Of a DNA stretch of 64,000 nucleotides, positions 1 to 9,007 are shown piece after piece (position 1 is the stretch's first letter; each line of letters opens with the position of its first letter). A program made the translations under genes and the position numbers. Source of the stretch: Terasakiella sp033100395 (GTDB lineage Bacteria > Pseudomonadota > Alphaproteobacteria > Rhodospirillales > Terasakiellaceae). The notes under the pieces are model-generated. The model made no database searches. It saw only the letters and a program-made list of their open reading frames with translations, and was not told the DNA's origin. The stretch spans positions 168,170-232,169 of the forward strand of contig NZ_JAWLVJ010000003.1 of the NCBI RefSeq assembly GCF_033100395.1, written 5' to 3'.

Positions 1-590
1 AGGCGCACAGGACGGGCAAGCGTTGCCCCTACCCTGACCCTGGTTAGCAGCACTTCCTTGCCGCCACCACCGTCTTTTCTTAGGACGGAGCCGTGATGTT
101 CGATTTCCTTCTTCTCATCGGCAGGCTGTGCGATTTTTATGTCTACATCGACTTTTTGATAATCCTCGATCTCCTTTAAGGGGCGTGCCGATTTCAAAAC
201 TCGGTTGATCCGGTCCTGCAGCCCTTTCATAGAAACGGGCTTTGCAACAAACGCATCTACATCCAGGGCCATGGCTGCAGCCACCAGGTGTTTGTCGGTA
301 TTTCCAGTCAGCATAATTAATGGCGTGTCGCGCGGGACCTTTTTTGTCCCGGTGCGAATGGCTTTTAACAGTTGCAGGCCGGTGACCTGTGGCATATTGA
401 AATCCGCGATCACCAATTGCGCTTTATCTTCGTGATATTCAATCAGGGCAGAAAGGGCCTGTCCGCCGTCTTTTGCTTCGCGCACATCGCGAAACCCGAT
501 CTGATTCATGATGCGTGAGACAATTTTCAGTGAGAATTTTTCATCATCAACAACAAGTGCGTCCATTAATGAATAATCGATTGATCCCAT
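1..590 (-). CDS. Response regulator with N-terminal receiver domain (3' end outside window)
   Basis: The frame is open from an ATG at 590 to the window edge, so the C-terminus is missing. Residues 9-130 form a CheY-like receiver: acidic pair in ALVVDDEKFS, phospho-acceptor Asp near residue 63 in IADFNMPQ, conserved Thr in LIMLTGNTD and Lys in VAKPVS. A charged linker follows, then a stretch reading EVLLTRVRVGATLARPVR, which resembles the short domain often found in front of HD-GYP or similar output modules; that resemblance is weak. The ATG lies 4 bases after the stop of the hybrid kinase, so the two are translated together and this is the likely phosphorelay target. A second in-frame ATG at 566 is possible. 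The output domain cannot be named. Confidence 0.85.
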   Translation of the reverse strand, partial: MGSIDYSLMDALVVDDEKFSLKIVSRIMNQIGFRDVREAKDGGQALSALIEYHEDKAQLVIADFNMPQVTGLQLLKAIRTGTKKVPRDTPLIMLTGNTDKHLVAAAMALDVDAFVAKPVSMKGLQDRINRVLKSARPLKEIEDYQKVDVDIKIAQPADEKKEIEHHGSVLRKDGGGGKEVLLTRVRVGATLARPVR

Positions 591-594
591 TCTT

Positions 595-3500
595 CTAATT
601 CCCTAATTGAGCGACATATTCTTTTACAACACCGAAGTTTTTAACGATGTTCTGATGGGTGGATTTGATATCATCCGGGTTCATGGAGGTTGCGTTCTTT
701 TCAAGATATTCCAGTTCGTCCCCCAGGTCTTTGGCAGCGGCGTTGCGTGACGCTCCTTTGGCCGCATGGGCATGATCTGAAATGGCTTCCACGTCATTGG
801 CTGCGATGGATCCTTCCAGATCCACTAGCAGTTCATCCATGGTTTCGACAAAGAAGTTCAGGATGTCGCCGAACATTTCCATATCGTCCATGCCCAGGAT
901 TTCGCCTAGCTGTTCCAGGTCCACAGGCGGTGTATCTGAAGCGACAGCTGTTTCGTCCGTCGTGACTGGTTCGCTTTCTTCAATGATCTCAGCGTCCATA
1001 GTTTCAATTGGATCCAGCGGCAGCCATTTCTGCATGGCCTCGCCCAGCTTTTCAAACTTTAGTGGCTTGACAAGATAATCATCCATGCCTGCGGACAGGC
1101 AGGCATCAGCATCTTCTGCCGTTGCGTTGGCGGTCAGGGCAACGATGGGAAGACGTTTTTCCGCCTTGTCATCAATTTCTTGTTTACGGATGGTGAGCGA
1201 TAGTTCCAGGCCGTTCATTTCCGGCATGCGGCAGTCGGTCAGCAGAAGCGCGTAATCTACCTGTGACAGCTTTTCAAGCGCTACAACGCCGTTTTCTGCA
1301 ATGTCATAGGCATAGCCCAGTCGTGACAGTTGTTTGCCGATAACCATTTGGTTGGTTGGATTGTCTTCTGCAAATAGGACCATCTTGTTTTCGGCAATGG
1401 CATCTTCACGGTCCATTTGCGGACGTGGTTTAATCTCATTATGAGCCTGAATTGTGCTTTCTCGGCCCGCAGCAAGGCAGGCCTGACGGATAAGGGCTGT
1501 ACTTCTGACCGGTTTAAAGATACGTCCGCCCAGCCCCAATTCCCGGGCTTCCTGCATGACGTTATCGGCATAATCGGACGAGGTCAGAATGATGCTTTCG
1601 CTGGCAAGTTTGGTGTCGGCCTGCAGCTTTCTGATGGCAGCAAACCCGTCAAACCCTTCGTGGGAATGATCAATAATGGCTACATCCGGTGTGCCCTGCA
1701 TGCATTTGTTCTGGGCATCTTCAAGGCTTTTGGCCCCACAGACGATGGCCCCTTGCTGTTCAAGAATTTGGGTATAGGTCAGCAAGGTATCTTCGTGGCT
1801 TTGCAGGATCAAGGCGTGGACACCTTCAAGGGCATTCTTGTCGGTTTGCGTATCGACCTCAGTCTTTTCAAGTCCCAGTTCAAACCAGAAGGTTGCCCCC
1901 TCGCCTGCTTCACTTGTGACGCTGATCTGGCCTTTCATCAATTCAGTCAATGCTTTACAGATGGAAAGGCCAAGGCCTGTACCACCGAAGTGTCGGCTGG
2001 TTGATGCATCGGTCTGTGAGAATGGTTTAAACAGCAGGCGGAGCTTTTCTTTCGAAATCCCGATGCCGTCATCCTGAATTTCAAAGCGAACAAAGGCTGT
2101 ATCCCCTTTGTTTAGGATGCTGAGTACGCGGACAACAATCGCTCCGTTTGAGGTGAATTTCACCGCGTTCCCGATCAGGTTTAACAGAATTTGGCGCAGA
2201 CGCGTCGGATCGCCAAGGACGCCTTGTGGGACGGATTCATCCACATGACACAGAAGTTCCAGCCCTTTGCCGCGTGCGCGAGCCCCCATCAGCTCAACTG
2301 CGCCTTCGACGACCTCGCGGATGTCAAAGGCAATGGTTTCAAGCTGAAGGCGACCTGCTTCGATTTTGGAGAAATCAAGGATGTCGTCAATGATGGTCAG
2401 AAGTGCCGTTGCTGAATCTTTAACGACCGAGACAGCTGAATTCTGTTCTTCATCCAGCTTGGTCATATGTAAAAGTTCTAGCATACCAAGAACGCCAGTC
2501 ATCGGTGTTCTGATTTCGTGGCTCATAGTCGATAGGAATGTGGACTTTTGGCGAGTGGCTTCAAGGGCTTCTTCGCGCGATTGCTTGAGCGCTTCTTCGA
2601 CATTCTTACGTTCTGTAATGTCGTTGATGCCTGTCATGATGCAGTCTTCGCCTTCGATATTGATCAACTGACCAGACAGAAGGCCCCAGATTTTTTCACC
2701 ATATGGGGTTTCGATAATGACTTCGAAATCATCAACAAAGCCACCGTTTTTGATCTTCTGGAAAAAGGCGTCTGTTTCTTCCTGCCCGAAGAAATCTTTC
2801 AGCGAAAGCGTCGCACGTTCCACATCCACAGGGGTTGCAAATAATTCTGATGCACGCCTGTTGATCCGTCGGACTTTCCCGGTTTCCAGCGTGGAAAGGA
2901 TCATCGGCAGGGGGGCGGCGTTAAAGAACCGTTCCAGCGTCAGGGCGCTTTCTTTACGTTCGGTAATATCGTTGATGCTGACGAGGAAAAGTTCTTCCCC
3001 ATTGACCAGAACAGTATGGCCGGACAGTAAACAAGCGATTTCTTCGCCATATGCGGTGTTCAAATCCGTTTCAAAATCGTCGGAAAATCCTGATTTTTCT
3101 AGGATTTTACGGAATTGGGCATAGGTTCTCAGACCGAGAATGTCTTTTAAGCGCAGCTGTTCCAGATCACTGTCATCACCTGCGATAAACAGCTCATGGG
3201 CGCGACGGTTTAACCGTTTGATCCAGGCTTTATCGGTTTTGTCGATCAACAGCATCGGCAGTGGTGCCTGATCGAAGAAATCTTCATAGCCTGTGGTATC
3301 TGGCGGGGGCGTATCGCTTAACCCTATGACAGCAAATTCACGTCCATCCACTTGTGCACGACGGGCCGACGCATAACAGGTGAAATTGTCCCCAGCTTTT
3401 GGGGTAATGGTGATTTGTTGTTCAGCCAGTTCCCCCTGTAATTTGATCTGATCCAGAAGCGGTCGGATTTGAGAGGCGGCAATAAAGCTGTTAAGCGTGT

Positions 3501-4353
3501 CCTTGCCTGCTTCCACATCCTGTGGGTTGACCTTTAGCAGACGGCTTGCTGCCACGTTCAGTCGTGCGATTTTGCCGTTTTCAAGGGTGGCTGCAATTAA
3601 GGGGACTGGCGTTGCGTTTAAAATTGGTTCGGCGGCTTCGGAAGCGACAAATTCTTTTTTAAGCTGGGCCGTTCCTTCTGCAATTTTGCCAAGACCTGTG
3701 GTCAGGCCGATCAGAATGCACTGCCCGCCCCCGATATCCAGTTTGCGCGCAGAAAGGGAAACCGGGATTTTGGATTGGTGGCGGTCAAACACCATGATGC
3801 GGGATTCATCGATGGTGTTTTCGTTATGAACTTTGTGGAAGACGGCTTTACGTGTCGTTGGCTTCACCAGATCGTCAAAACTGCCCCATTGGGTACGGTC
3901 TTCCAAATCCATACCAAACATTTTGCTGGCTGCATGGTTGATGCGCATGATCTTTGAGGTCACCGGATGGCAAACCAACAAGGCTTGCGGTGCATTCTCA
4001 AAGATGATCTTGAGCGACTGGTTCGCATTTTCCAGCGATTTGGCGGAATTGATCCACAGGATGCGACAATCTTTCCCATCCGGCGATGGCGTAATGGCAA
4101 TCTCCGCCATAAAGGCACAGCCATGCATCTTCTGTAAGAGAATGCTGGTGTTTTCTGCTTTCTGTATTGTTTCAGAAGCGGTGAGCCATTCAATGTCTTC
4201 AGGGATCGCGAGAACTTTTGCTAATTCAACCCCTGTTGCAGGTACCCCCATCAAGTCTATCATGGCCTGATTGGGATTTGTGATGTTGTTGTTGTTATCT
4301 ATCTGCGCGACTGCAAATGGTATGTGTGTGTAAAATGTCTCCGGTCCGGTCAC
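595..4353 (-). CDS. Multi-PAS hybrid sensor histidine kinase with receivers and Hpt domain
   Basis: A 1252-residue cytoplasmic phosphorelay kinase with no membrane segment. Residues 1 to about 590 hold several PAS-like repeats; the last two end in near-identical NDITERK boxes. The HisKA phospho-acceptor His is about residue 612 (TMSHEIRTPMTG). The ATPase domain has the N box NLIGNAVKF near 726, DDGIGI, and GGTGLGLSIC near 790. A first receiver-like region (about 825-945) keeps an Asp (AIIDHS) but has LILQSHED where the N-terminal acidic pair should be, so it looks degenerate. A second receiver is complete (LFAEDNP, LLTDCRMPEMNG near 1037). A C-terminal Hpt domain carries the His in HAAKGASRN near 1196. 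The start is GTG. The signal is unknown; a soluble, multi-PAS design suggests sensing of redox state, ligand or energy state inside the cell. The adjacent response regulator is the obvious partner. Confidence 0.92.
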   Translation of the reverse strand: MTGPETFYTHIPFAVAQIDNNNNITNPNQAMIDLMGVPATGVELAKVLAIPEDIEWLTASETIQKAENTSILLQKMHGCAFMAEIAITPSPDGKDCRILWINSAKSLENANQSLKIIFENAPQALLVCHPVTSKIMRINHAASKMFGMDLEDRTQWGSFDDLVKPTTRKAVFHKVHNENTIDESRIMVFDRHQSKIPVSLSARKLDIGGGQCILIGLTTGLGKIAEGTAQLKKEFVASEAAEPILNATPVPLIAATLENGKIARLNVAASRLLKVNPQDVEAGKDTLNSFIAASQIRPLLDQIKLQGELAEQQITITPKAGDNFTCYASARRAQVDGREFAVIGLSDTPPPDTTGYEDFFDQAPLPMLLIDKTDKAWIKRLNRRAHELFIAGDDSDLEQLRLKDILGLRTYAQFRKILEKSGFSDDFETDLNTAYGEEIACLLSGHTVLVNGEELFLVSINDITERKESALTLERFFNAAPLPMILSTLETGKVRRINRRASELFATPVDVERATLSLKDFFGQEETDAFFQKIKNGGFVDDFEVIIETPYGEKIWGLLSGQLINIEGEDCIMTGINDITERKNVEEALKQSREEALEATRQKSTFLSTMSHEIRTPMTGVLGMLELLHMTKLDEEQNSAVSVVKDSATALLTIIDDILDFSKIEAGRLQLETIAFDIREVVEGAVELMGARARGKGLELLCHVDESVPQGVLGDPTRLRQILLNLIGNAVKFTSNGAIVVRVLSILNKGDTAFVRFEIQDDGIGISKEKLRLLFKPFSQTDASTSRHFGGTGLGLSICKALTELMKGQISVTSEAGEGATFWFELGLEKTEVDTQTDKNALEGVHALILQSHEDTLLTYTQILEQQGAIVCGAKSLEDAQNKCMQGTPDVAIIDHSHEGFDGFAAIRKLQADTKLASESIILTSSDYADNVMQEARELGLGGRIFKPVRSTALIRQACLAAGRESTIQAHNEIKPRPQMDREDAIAENKMVLFAEDNPTNQMVIGKQLSRLGYAYDIAENGVVALEKLSQVDYALLLTDCRMPEMNGLELSLTIRKQEIDDKAEKRLPIVALTANATAEDADACLSAGMDDYLVKPLKFEKLGEAMQKWLPLDPIETMDAEIIEESEPVTTDETAVASDTPPVDLEQLGEILGMDDMEMFGDILNFFVETMDELLVDLEGSIAANDVEAISDHAHAAKGASRNAAAKDLGDELEYLEKNATSMNPDDIKSTHQNIVKNFGVVKEYVAQLGN

Positions 4354-4539
4354 CGACGTAAGCCCTTGTTAATATTGTAGTTTATTTTTATTGAGATTTT
4401 TTCTCTCATTTCTATTCATGAATACTACAATATTCTGGAACATTAATAAATATTGCAGTTTGAAAATATTTAATTAAATCAAGCTTCTATCAGAAGTTTT
4501 AAAACGATTGTTTCAGAAGTGACTGTAAAGTAAATATAT

Positions 4540-4582
4540 ATTAGCTGGTTGCACTGCACACATTTTAACCAGCTAATTAGCT
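4540..4582. promoter_or_regulatory. Inverted repeat and nested palindrome in the 393-bp gap upstream of the hybrid kinase
   Basis: The gap 4354-4746 is AT-rich and holds no convincing ORF. It should carry the promoter of the kinase gene. ATTAGCTGGTT (4540-4550) is repeated in perfect inverted form as AACCAGCTAAT (4567-4577). The right arm also begins a 12-bp palindrome, AGCTAATTAGCT (4571-4582). This could be a repressor or activator site, or a hairpin in a long leader; nothing identifies the protein. Confidence 0.4.
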
Positions 4583-4691
4583 TCATCATATTGTTGGTTT
4601 TGTCTCAGGTTTTATGGATTATTCGGGACTGGTTTGAGAATAAAGAACGCATTTTTTCATCCACAGGTTATTCATTTATGATGGGGGCTGA

Positions 4692-4727
4692 TCAATAAAA
4701 AAGGCCATCTGCAAGAGATGACCTTTT
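4692..4727 (-). terminator. Intrinsic terminator after the SDR gene
   Basis: Read on the minus strand, AAAAGGTCATCT and AGATGGCCTTTT form a stem with one mismatch around a 5-base loop, followed by a run of T. It lies about 20 bases after the SDR stop codon and closes the transport operon. Confidence 0.75.
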
Positions 4728-4746
4728 GGAAGGGAATTTGAAGGGC

Positions 4747-5526
4747 TTAAATCACACCTGGGAAAGCACCGCCATCAAGCAAAATATTCTGTCCGGTCAT
4801 GAAACCAGCCTGGGAGGAACACATAAAGGCGCACATAGCGCCAAATTCTTCCGGGTCGCCAAATCGCCCGGCGGGATTGGCAGCCATGCGGTCTTTGCGC
4901 GCGGTTTCATAATCGACACCTTGAGCCTTGGCCTGACCGTTGACGACTTGTGCGATCCTGTCCGTGTCAAACGGGCCGGGCAGCAGATTGTTGATGGTGA
5001 CGTTGTGGATAACTGTTTTGCGTGCAAGGCCAGCAACGAACCCAGTCAGGCCCGCGCGTGCACCGTTGGACAGGCCCAGCACATCAATGGGGGCCTTTAC
5101 AGCGCCGGATGTGATATTGACGATACGGCCAAACTTGCGATCAATCATGCCATCAACGGTGGCTTTGATTAGTTCAATCGGGGTCAGCATATTGGCATCA
5201 ATGGCCTTGATCCATGCTTCCCGGTCCCAGTCACGGAAATCACCGGGTGGAGGGCCACCCGCATTATTGACCAGGATATCCGGGTTTGCATTGGCTTCAA
5301 GGATGGCGGCTCGCCCTTCTTCTGAGGTGATGTCACAGGCTATGGCAGTGACGGACACGCCATAGGTATTGCGAATTTCATCTGCGGTTGCTTCCAGTGT
5401 GTCTTTTGTGCGTGCACAGATGGTCAGATCAACCCCTTCACGGGCCAGATTGACGGCACAAGCCTTGCCCAATCCCTTTGATGCGGCACAGACAATTGCC
5501 GTTTTTCCTTTGAGACCAAGATCCAT
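4747..5526 (-). CDS. SDR-family oxidoreductase lacking the usual YxxxK pair
   Basis: A 259-residue short-chain dehydrogenase/reductase fold. The N-terminal Rossmann motif is CAASKGLGKAC, followed by CDIT near residue 64 and NNAGG near 93. The conserved Ser is in NITSGAVKAP, but where the family normally has YxxxK this protein has SNGARAG, so Tyr and Lys appear replaced by Ser and Arg. A subgroup of FabG-like proteins has this pattern; the substrate is unknown. The ATG at 5526 is chosen because it follows the permease stop by 2 bases and begins the family's usual N-terminus; longer readings run into the permease gene. It is the last gene of the TRAP operon, so it may act on the imported compound or on a product of it. 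Confidence 0.85.
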   Translation of the reverse strand: MDLGLKGKTAIVCAASKGLGKACAVNLAREGVDLTICARTKDTLEATADEIRNTYGVSVTAIACDITSEEGRAAILEANANPDILVNNAGGPPPGDFRDWDREAWIKAIDANMLTPIELIKATVDGMIDRKFGRIVNITSGAVKAPIDVLGLSNGARAGLTGFVAGLARKTVIHNVTINNLLPGPFDTDRIAQVVNGQAKAQGVDYETARKDRMAANPAGRFGDPEEFGAMCAFMCSSQAGFMTGQNILLDGGAFPGVI

Positions 5527-5528
5527 AA

Positions 5529-7655
5529 CTATGCGTCCTTTGTTTGTGTTTTTTTGCTGTAGATGAAGACGGCGACAAAGGCGACGCTCCCTACGACTTG
5601 GAAGATAAGGTTGCCATGCGGCCACATCAAGAGCCAGCTCACTCCTAAAAGCCCAACACGCAGAACAATATTCAGCGGACCTTCGAGATATCCTTCCATA
5701 AAGCCAATCAGGGCATAGATACCAAGGATGGAGGTGACAAACAGGATGGCGACCTCTTCAAACGTCCCGCCGATTAGTGGCGTGTAGGCAAACAGCAACG
5801 GCACGATATAAAGCCCTTTGGCCACTTTCCAGGCAGTCAGGCCTGTTTTCATCGGTGGGGTCTTGGCAATGGCTGCGGCAGCAAAGGCAGTCAAACAGAC
5901 AGGTGGCGTGACGTTACTATCCTGGGATAGCCAGAAGATGATCATATGGGCAGAGATCAAAGCAGCCGTCAGCAGTTCCGGGCTCAAAGCCTGTTCCAGC
6001 AACGTCTGTTTGAAATCACTCGGCACGAGTGTCAAAAGCGCATAGGCGTCACTTGCCAGCATGGGGCCGTTTAACATGTCCAGCTTATCAGGTGCTGCCA
6101 GCATAAAGATGGCCTTGGCTTCTTCGGGCAGTGTACCGTTCATCAGCGCATTGATCATGTGACCGTCTGCAATCAGGTTGTAAAGCGCAGGCGCTGATAG
6201 GGTTGCAAGTACGATGTAGGACGCGGTGACAGGCAGTCCCATCCCAAGTACAAGAGAGGCAATGGCGACCAGCAAGAGCGTGATCAGCAAGCTTCCGCCC
6301 GCCCAGTTGGTAATCATCAGCGAGAATGTGTTACCCACACCCGTTGTGCCGACCACATTGACCACAAGACCGATCGCGACAAGGAGAATGGCGGTGGATG
6401 TCATATTCCAGGCCCCTTGTGAGAGAGCTTCCAGCACTTCCTTGATTTTCATCGGGGTTTTAGAGAACCAGGATGCACCGATCACCGACAGGATCGCAAG
6501 ACCAGCCGCATAAGTCGGGGTAAAACCATAGATCAGCAAGGCGACCAAGATGGCGATGGGCAACAGGGAATGCCAGCCACTTTTAAGGACGTCAATGAAA
6601 GGCGGTGTTTCCATCTCCACATCCTGTGTGTGGGACCGTTTGGCTTCGATACGCACAAAGAACCCGACAGACAGGAAATAGAGCAATGCGGGGATGGCCG
6701 CATAGGCGATGATTTCAAGGTAAGAGACTTGGGTATAGGTCGCCATAATAAAGGCCCCTGCCCCCATAACTGGTGGCATTAGTTGCCCGCCTGTGGAAGC
6801 TGCAGCTTCGACACCTGCGGCAAATCGTGCCGGGAAACCAGCTTTGCGCATTAAGGGAATAGTGATGACGCCTGTGGATACGGTATTGGCAACGGCAGAG
6901 CCGGAAACCGACCCCATCAGGCCGGAACCCAAGACGGCAACCAGACCCGGACCACCGATCATACGACCTGCGGCGCAGCGTGCCAGATCAATGATGAAGT
7001 CCCCTGCCCCGGATTTAACCAGAAAGGCACCGAACATGATGAACATGAACACATAGGACCAGGAAATTCGTGCGATGGGGCCGAACATACCTTCGCCACC
7101 ATAAAAGCTTCTGAACAGCAGGGTTTCAAGGCTCAGACCCGGAAAATGGAACACACCGGACAGATATTTACCCCACCAGAAAACGTAAGTGAGCGCAATC
7201 AGGATCAAGGTTGGGATAAACCAGCCAGCTGTGCGACGCACCAGTTCAAGGGCAATGGCGATGGCAAGGATGGAAACAATCCAGTCGCCTGTTTCAAATT
7301 TTACACCGCGATCATATAGGGCAGATTCATTTAAAATCAGATAGATGGTGCAGCCAATGGCGGCGAGACCAATGAGAATATCAATAATCAAGAAAGGTTT
7401 TGTAAGCGGGCTGTCAGCGCTGGTGCGGTGAAGCGGATAGATCAATGCACACAGGAAGGCAAATCCGCCAAAGTGCATGGCTGCAACCCAAAGACCGGGC
7501 AGTGTCCCGATGGTATTAAAATAAATATGCGATCCCGCAAGCACGATGCCGATGATGAAAATTAAACGACCAACGGGGCTTTGATCCATATGACGAACGC
7601 CATGGTCTTCCTGAAATTCGCTTAAATCGGGCGCCGTATCTGTTTGGCTGCTCAT
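5529..7655 (-). CDS. TRAP transporter fused permease (4TM/12TM), TAXI type
   Basis: A 708-residue polytopic inner-membrane protein that joins the small DctQ-like subunit to the large DctM-like subunit, the usual form of permease paired with TAXI receptors. The first 150 or so residues hold the small-subunit helices. The rest has the typical glycine-rich DctM signatures, for example GSGLMGSVSGSAVANT and GGQLMPPVMGAGAF, and a repeat-like counterpart LGMGLPVTASY. TRAP systems are ion-gradient-driven secondary importers fed by a periplasmic receptor. The receptor gene lies just upstream and is separated by a strong hairpin. The C-terminal stop is 2 bases before the SDR start. Confidence 0.93.
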   Translation of the reverse strand: MSSQTDTAPDLSEFQEDHGVRHMDQSPVGRLIFIIGIVLAGSHIYFNTIGTLPGLWVAAMHFGGFAFLCALIYPLHRTSADSPLTKPFLIIDILIGLAAIGCTIYLILNESALYDRGVKFETGDWIVSILAIAIALELVRRTAGWFIPTLILIALTYVFWWGKYLSGVFHFPGLSLETLLFRSFYGGEGMFGPIARISWSYVFMFIMFGAFLVKSGAGDFIIDLARCAAGRMIGGPGLVAVLGSGLMGSVSGSAVANTVSTGVITIPLMRKAGFPARFAAGVEAAASTGGQLMPPVMGAGAFIMATYTQVSYLEIIAYAAIPALLYFLSVGFFVRIEAKRSHTQDVEMETPPFIDVLKSGWHSLLPIAILVALLIYGFTPTYAAGLAILSVIGASWFSKTPMKIKEVLEALSQGAWNMTSTAILLVAIGLVVNVVGTTGVGNTFSLMITNWAGGSLLITLLLVAIASLVLGMGLPVTASYIVLATLSAPALYNLIADGHMINALMNGTLPEEAKAIFMLAAPDKLDMLNGPMLASDAYALLTLVPSDFKQTLLEQALSPELLTAALISAHMIIFWLSQDSNVTPPVCLTAFAAAAIAKTPPMKTGLTAWKVAKGLYIVPLLFAYTPLIGGTFEEVAILFVTSILGIYALIGFMEGYLEGPLNIVLRVGLLGVSWLLMWPHGNLIFQVVGSVAFVAVFIYSKKTQTKDA

Positions 7656-7677
7656 GGGAAGTCTCCGAAAATTTCTT

Positions 7678-7744
7678 AAAAAAAAGGTGGGTAACCAGGA
7701 TCAGGTGTTATCGAGGGCCTGATCCACGGGGAAGTTACCCACCT
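7678..7744 (-). terminator. Long two-part hairpin between TRAP receptor and permease genes
   Basis: An outer 11-bp stem (AGGTGGGTAAC at 7685-7695 with GTTACCCACCT at 7734-7744) encloses an inner 8-bp stem (GGATCAGG at 7698-7705 with CCTGATCC at 7718-7725). On the minus strand it is followed at once by eight T. This has the form of an intrinsic terminator or 3'-end stabiliser inside the operon, and would leave receptor mRNA in excess over permease mRNA. Confidence 0.75.
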
Positions 7745-7770
7745 AGGTGTCCTACTAGGGAAGCGTTTGA

Positions 7771-8793
7771 TTACTTGGCAATCAAACGTGCAGGAATTTC
7801 AATGCCTTGCTCACGATAGAAACGGGCAGAACCTGGGTGCAGCGGCACAGGCAGGCCAGCAATTGCTTTGTTCAGCGCCATTGCTTTGGTTGCTTTGTGA
7901 ATACCGTTCAGGAAAGGCAGGTTTTCGTAGATTGTTTTGGTGATCTTGTAAACTGCATCTTCGTCTACATCAGCGCGTACCGCCAGGAAGTTTGGCTGTG
8001 CGATTGTGTTGATGGCTTTATCTTGACCCGGGTATGTACCTGCCGGGATCACGTAACGTGTCCAAAGCGACAGATCACCATTTGCTTTTTTCATTTGATC
8101 ATCAGTGAAATCAAGGATGGTCAGGTCTTTACCCAGTGCAGCAAATGCACGTGTGATCGCACCAACAGGTGGGCCAGCCGGTACGTTGAAGCCAGAGATT
8201 GTACCGTTCTGGATGGCATCGGCAGATGGACCATAACCAAGGTATGCCACATCAAATGTGCTGTCTGTATTTACACCCAGACCGGACAGGATGTGACGGC
8301 CAGAACCTTCAGTACCGGAGTTTTTCTTACCGATAGAGAATTTCTTGCCTTTGGCGTTCATCAGGTCATCCACAGTACCGGATTTCACCAGATCAGACTT
8401 CAGACCGAAATGTTCAACGTTCTGCCACAGCATGGATACGGCGCGCAGGTGTTTTTGTGGGCCGGACTCTTTTACCTTACCCGTACCGTTCCAGGCCCAG
8501 GCGCCATAGAGGCCTTGGAGAATGGCAAATTGCGCTTCATTTTCACGAAGAAGTTTGACGTTTTCACCAGAGCCGGCAGAGCTGATGGCAGAAAGTGAGA
8601 TCTTCTGTTTTGGTTCCAGCTTTACTTTGGTCAGTGTGGCAAGGGCAACACCCACTGGATAGTATGTGCCACCTGTTGTGGCCGTTGCAAGGATGTAGCT
8701 TTTCTTGTCAGCAGCTTCAGCAACGCTTGTACCAAGGGCGGCAACCACAGCTGCGGCAGCTGTCAGACCTTTTAAAAACTTAAAGGATTTCAT
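7771..8793 (-). CDS. TAXI-family TRAP transporter periplasmic receptor
   Basis: A 340-residue secreted binding protein. Residues 1-27 are a Sec signal peptide ending SVAEA. The mature protein begins with YILATATTGGTYYPVG, the characteristic start of the TAXI receptor family, and continues with SSAGSGENVKLLRENEAQFA and KKNSGTEGSGR. TAXI receptors feed fused TRAP permeases; reported ligands of the family include 2-oxoglutarate, glutamate and other acids, so the ligand here is not certain. It is the first gene after the sigma-54 promoter and is followed by the hairpin and the permease. Confidence 0.93.
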   Translation of the reverse strand: MKSFKFLKGLTAAAAVVAALGTSVAEAADKKSYILATATTGGTYYPVGVALATLTKVKLEPKQKISLSAISSAGSGENVKLLRENEAQFAILQGLYGAWAWNGTGKVKESGPQKHLRAVSMLWQNVEHFGLKSDLVKSGTVDDLMNAKGKKFSIGKKNSGTEGSGRHILSGLGVNTDSTFDVAYLGYGPSADAIQNGTISGFNVPAGPPVGAITRAFAALGKDLTILDFTDDQMKKANGDLSLWTRYVIPAGTYPGQDKAINTIAQPNFLAVRADVDEDAVYKITKTIYENLPFLNGIHKATKAMALNKAIAGLPVPLHPGSARFYREQGIEIPARLIAK

Positions 8794-8847
8794 GTGTCAT
8801 ATCTCCCAGACAATGACGATTAAAAACATCTTATGGGGCTGATATTC

Positions 8848-8862
8848 GCAAGCGCCGTGCCA
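8848..8862 (-). promoter_or_regulatory. Sigma-54 (RpoN) promoter of the TAXI TRAP operon
   Basis: The minus strand reads TGGCACGGCGCTTGC, with the invariant GG and GC 10 bases apart and a full match to the TGGCAC(n5)TTGC core. The predicted start is about 12 bases downstream, leaving a leader of roughly 40 bases before the ATG at 8793. The enhancer-binding regulator DctD is encoded directly upstream. Confidence 0.82.
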
Positions 8863-8931
8863 ATGATGCGCCGCATGATGAAATTAATTTAAGATATTGA
8901 TTTTAATATATTTTATGGCTGGTATCGATTT

Positions 8932-8946
8932 TGTGCGATGCGCAGA
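8932..8946. promoter_or_regulatory. Possible DctD upstream activating site
   Basis: TGTGCGATGCGCAGA is an imperfect palindrome (5 of 7 pairs match). It is centred about 80 bases upstream of the sigma-54 promoter, a usual position for an enhancer-binding protein. Flanking GATTTTG and CAAAATC extend the symmetry. The assignment to DctD rests on position only. Confidence 0.35.
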
Positions 8947-9007
8947 TGAGCAAAATCTTGCCTATGGTTTTTCTGATATCGGCAAGCCCTTGCTTAAAAA
9001 GGATTTT

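Noticed and set aside
8981..8995. GCAAGCCCTTGC as a terminator after dctD
   Set aside because: The stem is only 5 bp and lacks a T-run on the minus strand.
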